Below, piece after piece: positions 1 through 8,247 of a stretch of 62,627 nt of DNA. Numbering within the stretch: position 1 is the stretch's first letter; each line of letters begins with the position of its first letter. This stretch comes from Flavobacterium sp. DG2-3 (GTDB taxonomy: Bacteria; Bacteroidota; Bacteroidia; Flavobacteriales; Flavobacteriaceae). A program made the translations under genes and the position numbers. The notes beneath the pieces were generated by a model. That model saw nothing but the letters and a program-made list of their open reading frames with translations, made no database searches and was not told the DNA's origin. The DNA lies in NCBI RefSeq assembly GCF_030730925.1, contig NZ_JAVAMB010000026.1, positions 1 through 62,627 on the forward strand. Reading direction: 5' to 3'.

Positions 1-335
1 GATGCGCGTCATTAAATGATTTTACAGTTGGTCCAATTACAAGTATAGGACCAAGTTGTTTTTCTGGATGTTCTTCTCTGACATCTTTAACACTTAATGA
101 TTTAACGTCAATTGGAACAAACGCTTTTTATAATTGTTCTAGTATCAATAACATAAATCTTCGATCTTTAACTACATGTGGCGATACCACAGCAAACAAC
201 AATGTGTTTTTTGGAATTAAATTAGGTTGTAATATAACCGTACCTGTCGCCTTGCAGATTGCAAATGCAGGAGAACCAGATGGCGATCTGGTGTATGCTC
301 AAACTTCTAGAAATGCAATTATATATTATGTTTAA
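1..335 (+). CDS. BspA-type leucine-rich-repeat protein, C-terminal fragment
   Basis: An open frame runs in from the left edge (codons in phase with base 3) and stops at 333-335. It encodes about 110 residues. At least two consecutive LRR_5-type units are visible (TSIGPSCFSGCSSLTSLTL, then TSIGTNAFYNCSSINNINL), the pattern of BspA-like surface repeats. The tail after the repeats is short and ends IIYYV; it shows no lysine-rich T9SS sorting domain. BspA-like repeats occur in secreted surface proteins and also in some phage tail proteins. The missing N-terminus prevents a choice. The family assignment is fairly secure; the function is unknown. Confidence 0.72.
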   Translation, partial: CASLNDFTVGPITSIGPSCFSGCSSLTSLTLNDLTSIGTNAFYNCSSINNINLRSLTTCGDTTANNNVFFGIKLGCNITVPVALQIANAGEPDGDLVYAQTSRNAIIYYV

Positions 336-430
336 AAGCAAGCTATATCAATTTGATAATAAAAAATCTTCTTTTAGATTCTGATGCTGAAGATTCCTGT
401 AAAGGAAAAGCAGGATACGAATAAAAAACA

Positions 431-465
431 AAAACTTCCAAAATCAAATTGAATTTGGAGGTTTT
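431..465. terminator. Bidirectional terminator between LRR protein and dsbD
   Basis: The arms at 431-442 and 454-465 pair over 12 bases with one G-T position. A T-run follows on the plus strand, and on the minus strand the hairpin is followed by T-rich sequence. It lies between two converging genes, 96 bases after the LRR stop and 5 bases after the dsbD stop, so it can serve both. Confidence 0.7.
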
Positions 466-469
466 TTAT

Positions 470-2476
470 TTACCTCTTAAACTTCCCAACCCCACTCTGC
501 AGCCAACTATAATACTCCTCAATATTCGGATTATAAGCAGACGGCTCAACCAAGTTTGCACTTTTATGATCAACAATTACGTAGAAAGGTTGAGCATTTG
601 CTTTATAGGTTTTAATCTGTAAATCGCTCCATTTGTTGCCGATGGTTTTAATCTTTTTTCCAGTTGTTTCAGAAACATATTGTTCGCTTTTTAGAAGTTC
701 TTTTTTATCGTCTACGTAAAGCGAAATCAAAACAACATCATTGTTTAAAACGCCTAAAACTTTTGGATCTGACCAAACCAATTCTTCCATTTTTCGGCAG
801 TTTACGCAAGCATATCCTGTGAAATCTAATAAAACTGGTTTTCCGACTTTTTTAGCATATTCCATTCCTTTGTCGTAATCGTGGAAAGTGATAATATTTT
901 GCGGACCGTGCTCTGCTCCTTCTGGTAACGAGCCTGTTATTTTTAATTCTGAATTGCCTGAAACTCCAAGTCCGTTTGGAGATTCGCTGTATTGCATTGG
1001 TGGTGGAAATCCGCTGATTAGTTTTAACGGTGCACCCCAAAGCCCTGGAATTAGATAAATCGTGAAACTCAAAACGATTAATCCGAAAACTAATCTTCCG
1101 ACCGAAATATGATTTAATGGAGAATCATGTGGCAACGTAATTTTTCCAAATAAATAAAAAGCCAGCATTCCGAAAACGGCAATCCAAACCGCAAGGAAAA
1201 CTTCTCTTTCTAACCAATGCAATTGCAACACTAAATCGGCGTTGGATAAAAATTTGAAAGCCAAAGCCAGTTCTAAAAATCCTAAAACTACTTTTACCGT
1301 ATTCAGCCATCCACCCGATTTTGGCAGTGCGTTTAACCAGCCTGGAAAAGCAGCAAATAATGAAAATGGCAACGCAATTGCAATCGAGAATCCTAACATT
1401 CCGACAATTGGAGCGATTCCACCTTTTGAAGCGGCTTCAACTAACAACGTTCCTACTATTGGTCCTGTACAAGAAAATGATACGATCGCTAAAGCCAATG
1501 CCATAAAGAAAATCCCGATCAATCCTCCTCTATCGGCTTGCGAATCTATTTTGTTGGCAAATGAACTTGGCAAAACAATTTCGAAAGCGCCCAAAAACGA
1601 ACAGGCAAAAACGACCAATAAAATAAAAAATATCAGATTGAACCAAACATTGGTTGAAAGCGCATTTAGCGAATCGGCACCAAAAACTGCGGTTACGATC
1701 GAACCCAATAAAACGTAAATAATCACGATTGAAAATCCGTAAATCATTGCATTTCTAATTCCAGCTGCCTTGCTTTTACTTTGTTTGGTAAAAAAACTCA
1801 CCGTCATCGGAATCATCGGGAAAACGCAAGGTGTCAATAAAGCTGCAAATCCTGATAAAAAGGCTAAAATAAAAATAGTTAGTAATCCTCTCGATTCTGT
1901 TTTCTTTGGCGCATCTGTAATTTCTTTCGATTTTTTTTCTTGTTTCTCAGCAACCGTTTTTTCTTCTGTAATTACAGAATCTTCTTTTATGATAGGAGTT
2001 TCTTCGGTGGAAGCCAATTTCTTTTCGCTCGGAATTTTAAAAGTCAGTTCTTCTGTAGACGGCGGCAAACAATTGCTATCATCACAAACCATAAAATCAA
2101 CTTCGGCAGCAATATTCGAAATATCGGCAGAAGTGAATTTGATTTTTTGGGTAAAAACAGCTTTATCTTGAAAATATTTAATTTTCATATCGAAGATTTT
2201 ATCCACCGTTTCGTGTCCTTTGTCTTCACTCGTTTTTCCGATCAATTCGAATTTTTTGGACTGATTTTTAAAGGTAAAAGCTGTTGGCGACGGCCCACCC
2301 TCTTCAATATATTGCCCGTATAAATGCCAGCCAGATTGTATGACGGCCTGGGCTTTTAAAATATATTCTTTATCTGAAATTTTTTCTACAGCTGTCGACC
2401 ATTTTACGGGATTATACATTTGTCCGAACATGGAAACCGAGAGCAATAACAGGAATGCAATTATGGTATTTCTCAT
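470..2476 (-). CDS. dsbD: Thiol:disulfide interchange protein, DsbD type
   Basis: DsbD passes electrons from cytoplasmic thioredoxin across the inner membrane to periplasmic thiol proteins. The 668-residue product has all three expected parts. A signal peptide (about 1-19) leads to an N-terminal periplasmic domain with a cysteine pair at C131 and C136 (CDDSNCLPP). A multi-pass CcdA-like membrane domain (about 200-490) carries TPCVFP at C217 and SCTGP at C336. The C-terminal thioredoxin-like domain has CVNC at C557/C560. All six redox cysteines are therefore present. The gene lies downstream of an M16 peptidase and two TlpA-like thioredoxins, but a strong hairpin separates it, so it may be transcribed separately. 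Its natural clients would include those two TlpA-like proteins; that link is inferred from position. Confidence 0.93.
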   Translation of the reverse strand: MRNTIIAFLLLLSVSMFGQMYNPVKWSTAVEKISDKEYILKAQAVIQSGWHLYGQYIEEGGPSPTAFTFKNQSKKFELIGKTSEDKGHETVDKIFDMKIKYFQDKAVFTQKIKFTSADISNIAAEVDFMVCDDSNCLPPSTEELTFKIPSEKKLASTEETPIIKEDSVITEEKTVAEKQEKKSKEITDAPKKTESRGLLTIFILAFLSGFAALLTPCVFPMIPMTVSFFTKQSKSKAAGIRNAMIYGFSIVIIYVLLGSIVTAVFGADSLNALSTNVWFNLIFFILLVVFACSFLGAFEIVLPSSFANKIDSQADRGGLIGIFFMALALAIVSFSCTGPIVGTLLVEAASKGGIAPIVGMLGFSIAIALPFSLFAAFPGWLNALPKSGGWLNTVKVVLGFLELALAFKFLSNADLVLQLHWLEREVFLAVWIAVFGMLAFYLFGKITLPHDSPLNHISVGRLVFGLIVLSFTIYLIPGLWGAPLKLISGFPPPMQYSESPNGLGVSGNSELKITGSLPEGAEHGPQNIITFHDYDKGMEYAKKVGKPVLLDFTGYACVNCRKMEELVWSDPKVLGVLNNDVVLISLYVDDKKELLKSEQYVSETTGKKIKTIGNKWSDLQIKTYKANAQPFYVIVDHKSANLVEPSAYNPNIEEYYSWLQSGVGKFKR

Positions 2477-2502
2477 TTGTTTTTTGGTTTGATTTGTTGA
2501 AA

Positions 2503-2531
2503 AAAAGAGCTGTCGGCAAAACAGCTCTTTT
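2503..2531 (-). terminator. Terminator between M16 peptidase gene and dsbD
   Basis: A perfect 11-bp stem (2503-2513 with 2521-2531) with a 7-base loop is followed on the minus strand by seven T residues. It lies 27 bases before the dsbD start. It probably ends transcription from the peptidase gene; given its position it could also act as a leader attenuator for dsbD. Confidence 0.7.
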
Positions 2532-2656
2532 GGTCTTTCATAGAAAATGGCTTACTAATTCAGTTTCTAAAATGAAATAATGAAAGACGACTATTAAAAA
2601 TTTTAGATTGTTGATTTTAGATTTTAACATTTGCGGTACTTACTGTAAAATAATCT

Positions 2657-2710
2657 GCCACAGATTATAAGATTAAAATGATTAATCAAAAAAATCCTTT
2701 AATCTGTGGC
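2657..2710. repeat. Palindromic repeat with GCCACAGATTA arms
   Basis: The arm GCCACAGATTA at 2657-2667 is matched by its exact reverse complement at 2700-2710, around an AT-rich centre. It sits directly behind the M16 peptidase stop codon. The rest of this 243-bp gap holds GATTTTAGATTT-like low-complexity sequence and the terminator at 2503. Confidence 0.6.
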
Positions 2711-2719
2711 AAAAAAAAA

Positions 2720-5509
2720 CTATTTCAAAGGCTCACCGTTTTTATCAAGAGATCCCGATTTAACAATAATCATTTTATCCAATTGAATGTACTTCTTAAT
2801 CGCGTCGTTTACCTGCTGTAAAGTCGCTTTTTCGATATCTTTCGGATATTGATCGATGTAACTTGGCTCCAAACCTCTTTCGATAAAACTTAAAATCGTT
2901 CTCGCCATTCCGTTTGTGGTAGACATTCCTACTTTAAAACTTCCAATTAAGTTTGTTTTCTTGTTTTCCAATTCAGATGCTGTGATGCCTTCTTTTACCC
3001 ATTTATCTACCTGAACCATTGTCGCATCCAGACCTTTTTGAAATAAATTTGGATTGAAAGAAGCATTTACAAACCAGTAGCCTCCTGTTTCGATGTTACC
3101 GCCCAAACCTGAAGTAATGTTGTAGGTCAAACCATCATTGTCACGCACCGTCTGCATTAAACGTCCAGCGAAACCTGCACCTAAAGTGTAATTTCCTATG
3201 TAAAACGGAATATAATCTGCATCGGCTCTTTTTAATCCTGTAAACTGACCGATGAATAATTCTGCACTTGGTTTTTCTGGAATGTTTACTAATTCTGTTT
3301 TTGCGGCAGCTTTTGTCGCTTCTTCAAATTTCAGTTTTTCCGTAACTCCTCCGTTCCAGTTTTTGAATGATTTTTTTAAAGAAGCGTTTAAGTTTGCTCC
3401 TTCTGTATCACCTACAATTACGAGACGCATAGATGCTGTTCCGAAATATTTTTTATGGAAAGCTTTTACTTCGTCTAAAGTTGCGTTTTTGATATTTTCA
3501 ATATTTTCTTCAACGCTTAAATTGTAATTTGGATTTCCTTTCGGATAAATGGCTTGCGATAAAGCAATGCTTCCTCTTTCGCCTGGATCATTCAAATCTT
3601 GTTGTGTATTTCCGATAAATTGCTGTTTTAAATTTTCGAATTCTTTAGCATCAAACAACGGATTTCTTAATTCTTCAGCCAATAAAGCAATAACCTGATC
3701 TAAGTCTTTTTTCAAACATTTGAATCCGATATTTACTTTAAAAGTCGAAGCATTCACATTTAAGGAAACTCCTAATTTTTGCAATTTTTCTGAGAATTTA
3801 AACTTGTCATTCAGTGTTGTTCCTTTTGATAACATCGACGCGGTTAAAGTTGGAATAATATCATTTTTAGTTTCGCTAGCATAATTTCCTAACGAAATGC
3901 TCGCAGCAACGGTAACGAAATCTTTTGCGGAAGTTTTAACTGAAACGACATCAATTCCAGATACTTTTTCTCTTTTAAAAGCAGAAGCCGATTTTTCTAT
4001 TAAAGTTTCTGTAGAAATTAATTCTTCTGATGTATTTTTAGTTGAAGTTGGAACTGAAGTTTTTTCTTCGTGAATATGTCCTTCTTCTGAATGTCTGTAA
4101 TAAAACGGACCATTTTCTGGCATATAATTATTAGCTTTTGCCGAATCATTATTTTGAGCACCAGCTTGTTTCGGAATAAAATATCCTGTTGTACTTTGGT
4201 CTTCAACCAAATATTTATTGGCTACGCGCAAAACATCAGCAGGAGTTACTTTTTTCAATCGGTCAACTCCTGTAATATAATCTGTCCAGTCGCCAGAAGC
4301 AATGGCTTCGTTTAATGCCGATGCAATCACACCAGAACCATCACGCGCTAAAATAGTCTGTGCGCTGATTTTTGCTACAACGCGATTTACTTCTTCTTGA
4401 GTCACGCCTTCTTTCTGAATTTTAGCTACAACTTCGCTTATTTTAGCATCGATATCTTCGTGTATAGAAGTTGTCGGGAAACCAACTCCAATCGTGAAAA
4501 GTCCAACTTCTTTAAAGTTTGTTGCTTCAGCATAAGAATAAATTCCCAAACGAGTGTCTACGAAAGTTTTACTCAAAATTGCCGAAGGTCCAACACCAAT
4601 AATCTGAGCTAAAATATTCAACGCAGGAAGATCTTCGTGTAACGCTCCCGGAATTTTATAGGCTTTGCTTACAACGCCCAATTCGCCAGGTTTTTTCACT
4701 ACAATTTTACGCGCGCCATATTGTTCAGGCTCTTCTGTATAAGGCTGAGGCATTACATTTGGCGCTTTTGTAATTTTTCCGAAATACTTTTCGATCAATT
4801 CAAAAACATTTTCTTTTTTGAAATCTCCAATAATAGTCAAAGTGGCATTATCTGGCCAATAATAGGTATTGTAGAAATTTTTCAATACTTCAATCGGAGC
4901 TTTTTCAATATCCGATTTCCAGCCAATTGTAGAATGATGGTACGGATGCGCGATATATGCTGAAGCCCAGATTTCTTTGTCTAATAAACTATTCGGATTG
5001 TTTTCTCCACGCTCAAATTCGTTGCGAACTACCGTCATTTCTGCTTCTTTATCTTCTTTCAATAATAAAGAATTACGCATTCTGTCGGCTTCAATTTGAA
5101 GCGCCAATTCGATTTTATCACTTGGCAATGTTTCAAAATAATTCGTACGATCGTACCAAGTTGTCGCATTTAACTGCGCTCCCGTATTTTGCAGAACATC
5201 AGTAATTGTGTTTCCGTTTTTCTTGTTGAAAGTTGGCGTTCCTTTAAACATTAAATGTTCTAAAAGGTGCGTTGATCCCGTGTTTCCTAAAACTTCATGT
5301 TTAGAACCTACGCGATATACAATTTGTACAGTTGCAACAGGCGACGCATTGTCTTGCAAAAGCAAAACATTCATTCCGTTTGGCTGGTATAAGTATTCTT
5401 CTATTCCGCCTAATTCTTTAATTTTCTTAAAGTTAACCGATTTGCCCTGCGCTGACATAAGGGCGCAGAAAGCTAATGAGCAATAGCCCAGAAAGATGTA
5501 TTTTTTCAT
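2720..5509 (-). CDS. M16 family zinc metallopeptidase, tandem two-domain
   Basis: This is an insulinase/pitrilysin-type peptidase of 929 residues. A signal peptide covers about 1-20, so it is exported to the periplasm or outer surface. The inverted zinc motif HLLEH is at H81-E84-H85. The third metal ligand is expected at E164 in the RNEFERG context, which matches the usual spacing. The protein is a duplication: the first M16 half (about 30-450) is catalytic and the second (about 510-925) lacks HxxEH, as is normal for the family. M16 enzymes enclose and cut peptides rather than folded proteins. It is the last gene before a terminator and follows the two TlpA-like genes on the same strand, suggesting that ligand reduction and peptide hydrolysis go together here. 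The family is certain; the substrate is not known. Confidence 0.93.
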   Translation of the reverse strand: MKKYIFLGYCSLAFCALMSAQGKSVNFKKIKELGGIEEYLYQPNGMNVLLLQDNASPVATVQIVYRVGSKHEVLGNTGSTHLLEHLMFKGTPTFNKKNGNTITDVLQNTGAQLNATTWYDRTNYFETLPSDKIELALQIEADRMRNSLLLKEDKEAEMTVVRNEFERGENNPNSLLDKEIWASAYIAHPYHHSTIGWKSDIEKAPIEVLKNFYNTYYWPDNATLTIIGDFKKENVFELIEKYFGKITKAPNVMPQPYTEEPEQYGARKIVVKKPGELGVVSKAYKIPGALHEDLPALNILAQIIGVGPSAILSKTFVDTRLGIYSYAEATNFKEVGLFTIGVGFPTTSIHEDIDAKISEVVAKIQKEGVTQEEVNRVVAKISAQTILARDGSGVIASALNEAIASGDWTDYITGVDRLKKVTPADVLRVANKYLVEDQSTTGYFIPKQAGAQNNDSAKANNYMPENGPFYYRHSEEGHIHEEKTSVPTSTKNTSEELISTETLIEKSASAFKREKVSGIDVVSVKTSAKDFVTVAASISLGNYASETKNDIIPTLTASMLSKGTTLNDKFKFSEKLQKLGVSLNVNASTFKVNIGFKCLKKDLDQVIALLAEELRNPLFDAKEFENLKQQFIGNTQQDLNDPGERGSIALSQAIYPKGNPNYNLSVEENIENIKNATLDEVKAFHKKYFGTASMRLVIVGDTEGANLNASLKKSFKNWNGGVTEKLKFEEATKAAAKTELVNIPEKPSAELFIGQFTGLKRADADYIPFYIGNYTLGAGFAGRLMQTVRDNDGLTYNITSGLGGNIETGGYWFVNASFNPNLFQKGLDATMVQVDKWVKEGITASELENKKTNLIGSFKVGMSTTNGMARTILSFIERGLEPSYIDQYPKDIEKATLQQVNDAIKKYIQLDKMIIVKSGSLDKNGEPLK

Positions 5510-5545
5510 TTTTTATGAGAATTTTTATTGGAGTGTTCTTTATCT

Positions 5546-5629
5546 AGTGCTCAGTGTTCAGTTTTTTAGTGTTCAGTCCGATACCGAATTGTAACTGAAT
5601 ACTAAAAACCTGATCACTGAACACTAAAC
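5546..5629. repeat. CAGTGTTCAGT repeat, copy 1
   Basis: The gap between the peptidase and the first TlpA-like gene has two direct copies of AGTGTTCAGT and then a reverse-complement copy (ACTGAACACT), giving a loose inverted repeat. The same words recur at 6940-6975, on the other side of the TlpA-like gene. Confidence 0.5.
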
Positions 5630-5631
5630 AT

Positions 5632-6765
5632 TTATGATTTGCTGAAAATCTCTTTTAATTTAGATTGCAACTCAGCTTCTCTAAGGTTTTTAGCTACGAT
5701 TTTCCCGTCAGGACCAATTAAGTAGTTGGTTGGAACCATTTTCACACCGTATAAAACAGCAGCTTCATTCTGCCATCCTTTCAAATCAGAAACGTGTGTC
5801 CAAGTTAACCCGTCTTTTTCGATTGCTTTTTCCCAAAGTTTCTTTTTGTCGTCTAGAGAAACTCCCAAAACATCAAAACCTTTATCATGGTAAGTTTTGT
5901 AAGCCAAAACTACGTTCGGATTTTCTTTTCGGCATGGACCGCACCAAGAAGCCCAAAAATCTACTAAAATATATTTTCCTTTGTAATCTGATAATTTCAC
6001 CACTTTTCCGTTAATATCCGTTTGAGAAAATTCAGGAGCTGCAACGCCAATTGCTGTTTTTTCGTTAAGATCGATTGATGCTTTTAATTTTTTTCCGTAG
6101 AATGATTTTTGAACTTCTGGAGATAAAATTGTGTAATATTCTTTTACTTTTTCAGGAGTTCCGTAAGACACAATTCGGTCTTCAATTACTAAAGCTCCTC
6201 CTAAATTATCTTTATTTTTTCTAATGAATTTATCTGTCAGATCATCCGCGAAAGCGCCCAAATCTTTCCATTTTTTATCCATCATGGTTTGCTGTTCTGC
6301 AGTTAGTTTTACTTTTCCGCCTTGTGTTAGCGAATCAGATAATTTGTAAATCGGACCTGCAATTGCTTGTATTTTTTTGAATTCGTTATCGTAGTACGAT
6401 TTGTAGAATTCGTTTTGAGTTGCTCCTGTTACTTTAGCTTTAAAAACAGAATCTTTTTTTGCTTCAACAGTAATATCTTCATTATCTAAAAGAAAATACG
6501 CTCCGTATTCTTGCCCTTTAATTTTTATTGTATGAAATAAAGGCTCTCCCGTTTTTCCAGTAAAAGTAAATGCACCTTCTTTTACCTCAGCAGAATCGAT
6601 GATTTTTTTATCTCCTTTTTCGTCTGCATATTCCAAGTAGACGATTCCTTTGTCCAATCCAGCAATTTTTCCGCTGATGGTATATCCTTCTTTTTTAGCG
6701 CAAGAAGTAAGCGCTGTCGCTATCGCTAAAGCGAATAGACTTGATTTTAAAATGGTACTTTTCAT
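5632..6765 (-). CDS. TlpA-like thiol-disulfide oxidoreductase lipoprotein (DUF4369 + thioredoxin)
   Basis: The mature protein is 377 residues if it starts at 6765. I prefer that start because it begins a clean lipoprotein signal (MKSTILK... with lipobox LTSC, C22), while the 17 extra upstream codons read into a dispersed repeat. Residues about 28-120 form a DUF4369 domain, common in Bacteroidetes ahead of thioredoxin folds. Residues about 240-375 are an AhpC/TSA-like TlpA domain with the active site WCGPC (C275/C278). It should act as a membrane-anchored periplasmic thiol reductase. It lies between its paralogue (6979-8181) and the M16 peptidase, and DsbD nearby could keep it reduced. Whether the real substrate is the imported ligand or host envelope proteins is unknown. 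Confidence 0.9.
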   Translation of the reverse strand: MKSTILKSSLFALAIATALTSCAKKEGYTISGKIAGLDKGIVYLEYADEKGDKKIIDSAEVKEGAFTFTGKTGEPLFHTIKIKGQEYGAYFLLDNEDITVEAKKDSVFKAKVTGATQNEFYKSYYDNEFKKIQAIAGPIYKLSDSLTQGGKVKLTAEQQTMMDKKWKDLGAFADDLTDKFIRKNKDNLGGALVIEDRIVSYGTPEKVKEYYTILSPEVQKSFYGKKLKASIDLNEKTAIGVAAPEFSQTDINGKVVKLSDYKGKYILVDFWASWCGPCRKENPNVVLAYKTYHDKGFDVLGVSLDDKKKLWEKAIEKDGLTWTHVSDLKGWQNEAAVLYGVKMVPTNYLIGPDGKIVAKNLREAELQSKLKEIFSKS

Positions 6766-6808
6766 GTTATATTTTTTTTTGTTTGTTCGATTGCGATGTT
6801 TTTTATTT

Positions 6809-6886
6809 AAACACATAGAATCATAGATTTTGTAAGCCTTTTAAAAGGCATTTCACTTATTAAAATGAACATAGCTTTCTATGTGC
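6809..6886. repeat. Dispersed repeat family B (ACACATAGAATCATAG), copy 1
   Basis: The block runs from AACACATAGAATCATAGATT through a GCATTTCACTTATT segment to a CTATGTG end. Related copies lie at 42704-42770 and 49064-49200. Its ends (ACACATAG and CTATGTG) are inverted relative to each other. It lies upstream of the TlpA-like gene and supplies the spurious in-frame ATG at 6816. Confidence 0.65.
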
Positions 6887-6939
6887 AAGAAATAAATTTC
6901 TTTATATGTTTCAATATTATAGATCAGTTCATTTGGCAA

Positions 6940-6975
6940 ACTGAACACTAAAATACTGATCACTGACCACTAAAA
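6940..6975. repeat. CAGTGTTCAGT repeat, copy 2
   Basis: CTGAACACTAAAATACTGAT and the following CACTGACCACTAAA repeat words found at 5546-5629. The two copies bracket the first TlpA-like gene. Confidence 0.5.
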
Positions 6976-6978
6976 TCC

Positions 6979-8181
6979 TTAAGATTTCATAAGTTCTTTC
7001 AATTTCGCTTCCAATTCTGCACCTCTTAAATTGTCCCCGATAATTACACCTTTACTATCTACTAAATAAGTTGCTGGAATGGTTTTTACATTGAATGCTT
7101 TGCTAACTTTATCATCATCATATAAATTCGGCCATTGCATGTTTTCTTGACCTAGCGCTTTCTGCCAAGCTTTTTCGTCTTTATCAATCGAGATGCTTAA
7201 AATCTCAAATCCTTTATTGGAATATTCTGTATAAGCTGTTTTTAAATTCGGAATTTCTTTTCGGCAAGGCGCGCACCATGAAGCCCAAAAATCTACCAAA
7301 ATATATTTTTTGCCTGCAACAATGTCTTTTGCATTCAATACTTTTCCGTCTTTATCTTTTAATCCAAAATTGGCAATGCTTGTTCCGATTAATGATTTTG
7401 GATTCAAATCTTTATCTACTACTTGACCATAATAGCTTTTCTTTGCCGCATCTGAAAATTGCTCGTAAATCGGTTTTTGTTCTGGAGTAAAATAGCTGTA
7501 TTGCGTCATCATAAAAAATGGCCCCCACCAGTTAGTTTTATGTCTTGCTATAAGGTCTAATGTTGTTTTTTCTACTTTCGCAAAAAAGGCTTTTTCTTTT
7601 GCTTCAAAAGCTTTCCATTCTGGAGTATTTGCAATGGAATCCATTGTTTTTTTGTTTCCTGCAACTCTAGCTTTTGAATACAATTTGCCTAATTCTTCAG
7701 TCCCTTTATGGTATTCAGCATAATCATTATTCAATTCTTCTTTAAAAGCTGTTTCTTTCACATAATAATCATGAGATTTTGATCCTGTAATTACAACATT
7801 TTTAAACGAAATCCATTCTCCTTCGTTATCTGAAACTGTTCCAGCCGCTGTAATTTTTATTTTTGAATTTTCGACCATTACAGAAATATTTCCTTTGTTT
7901 TTACCAAAGACAACATAGAAAAAACGAGGTTCTTTTAATTTTCCTTCAAAAGTAAATTTCCCGTCTTTTAATGCTGTTTCAGCAACTGGCAGTTCAGATG
8001 AATGTGTTGCGCCCGGAATCAATTTTACGGCTGTTCCGTCGGTTAAACCTGTGATGTTTCCTTCAATTGTATAAGAAGAAGCTTGAGCTGGTGCCGTTTT
8101 TTTCTTTTGTGCCTGAATGTTTATTGAAACCATAAACAAGCAGATGCATAATCCTAGTATTTTGTTTTGAATTGCTTTCAT
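6979..8181 (-). CDS. TlpA-like thiol-disulfide oxidoreductase (DUF4369 + thioredoxin), second paralogue
   Basis: The 400-residue product has a classical signal peptide (about 1-25, ending IQAQ) and no lipobox, so unlike its neighbour it should be soluble in the periplasm. Residues about 36-135 are DUF4369. The linker (about 140-260) is helical and charged, and residues about 265-398 form the thioredoxin-like domain with WCAPC at C303/C306. The dipeptide between the cysteines (AP) differs from GP in the neighbouring paralogue, which is expected to shift redox potential. It follows the SusD gene by 66 bases, but a strong hairpin lies in that gap. The pair probably arose by duplication and now differ in anchoring and active site. 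Confidence 0.9.
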   Translation of the reverse strand: MKAIQNKILGLCICLFMVSINIQAQKKKTAPAQASSYTIEGNITGLTDGTAVKLIPGATHSSELPVAETALKDGKFTFEGKLKEPRFFYVVFGKNKGNISVMVENSKIKITAAGTVSDNEGEWISFKNVVITGSKSHDYYVKETAFKEELNNDYAEYHKGTEELGKLYSKARVAGNKKTMDSIANTPEWKAFEAKEKAFFAKVEKTTLDLIARHKTNWWGPFFMMTQYSYFTPEQKPIYEQFSDAAKKSYYGQVVDKDLNPKSLIGTSIANFGLKDKDGKVLNAKDIVAGKKYILVDFWASWCAPCRKEIPNLKTAYTEYSNKGFEILSISIDKDEKAWQKALGQENMQWPNLYDDDKVSKAFNVKTIPATYLVDSKGVIIGDNLRGAELEAKLKELMKS

Positions 8182-8201
8182 TTTTGATTGATATTTTTAG
8201 A

Positions 8202-8241
8202 AAAAGCTTCCCTTTCGGGGAAATCTAATCGGGAAGCTTTT
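8202..8241 (-). terminator. Intercistronic hairpin between susD-like and tlpA-like genes
   Basis: A perfect 11-bp stem (AAAAGCTTCCC at 8202-8212 with GGGAAGCTTTT at 8231-8241) encloses an 18-base loop. On the minus strand it is followed by TTTTTCTAAAAAT. It could end part of the susCD transcription or protect its 3' end, lowering expression of the downstream thioredoxin and peptidase genes. Confidence 0.6.
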
Positions 8242-8247
8242 AGATTA

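Noticed and set aside
1242..1718. Plus-strand 158-codon open frame
   Set aside because: It is opposite the DsbD membrane domain, has no family resemblance and reflects codon bias of the real gene.
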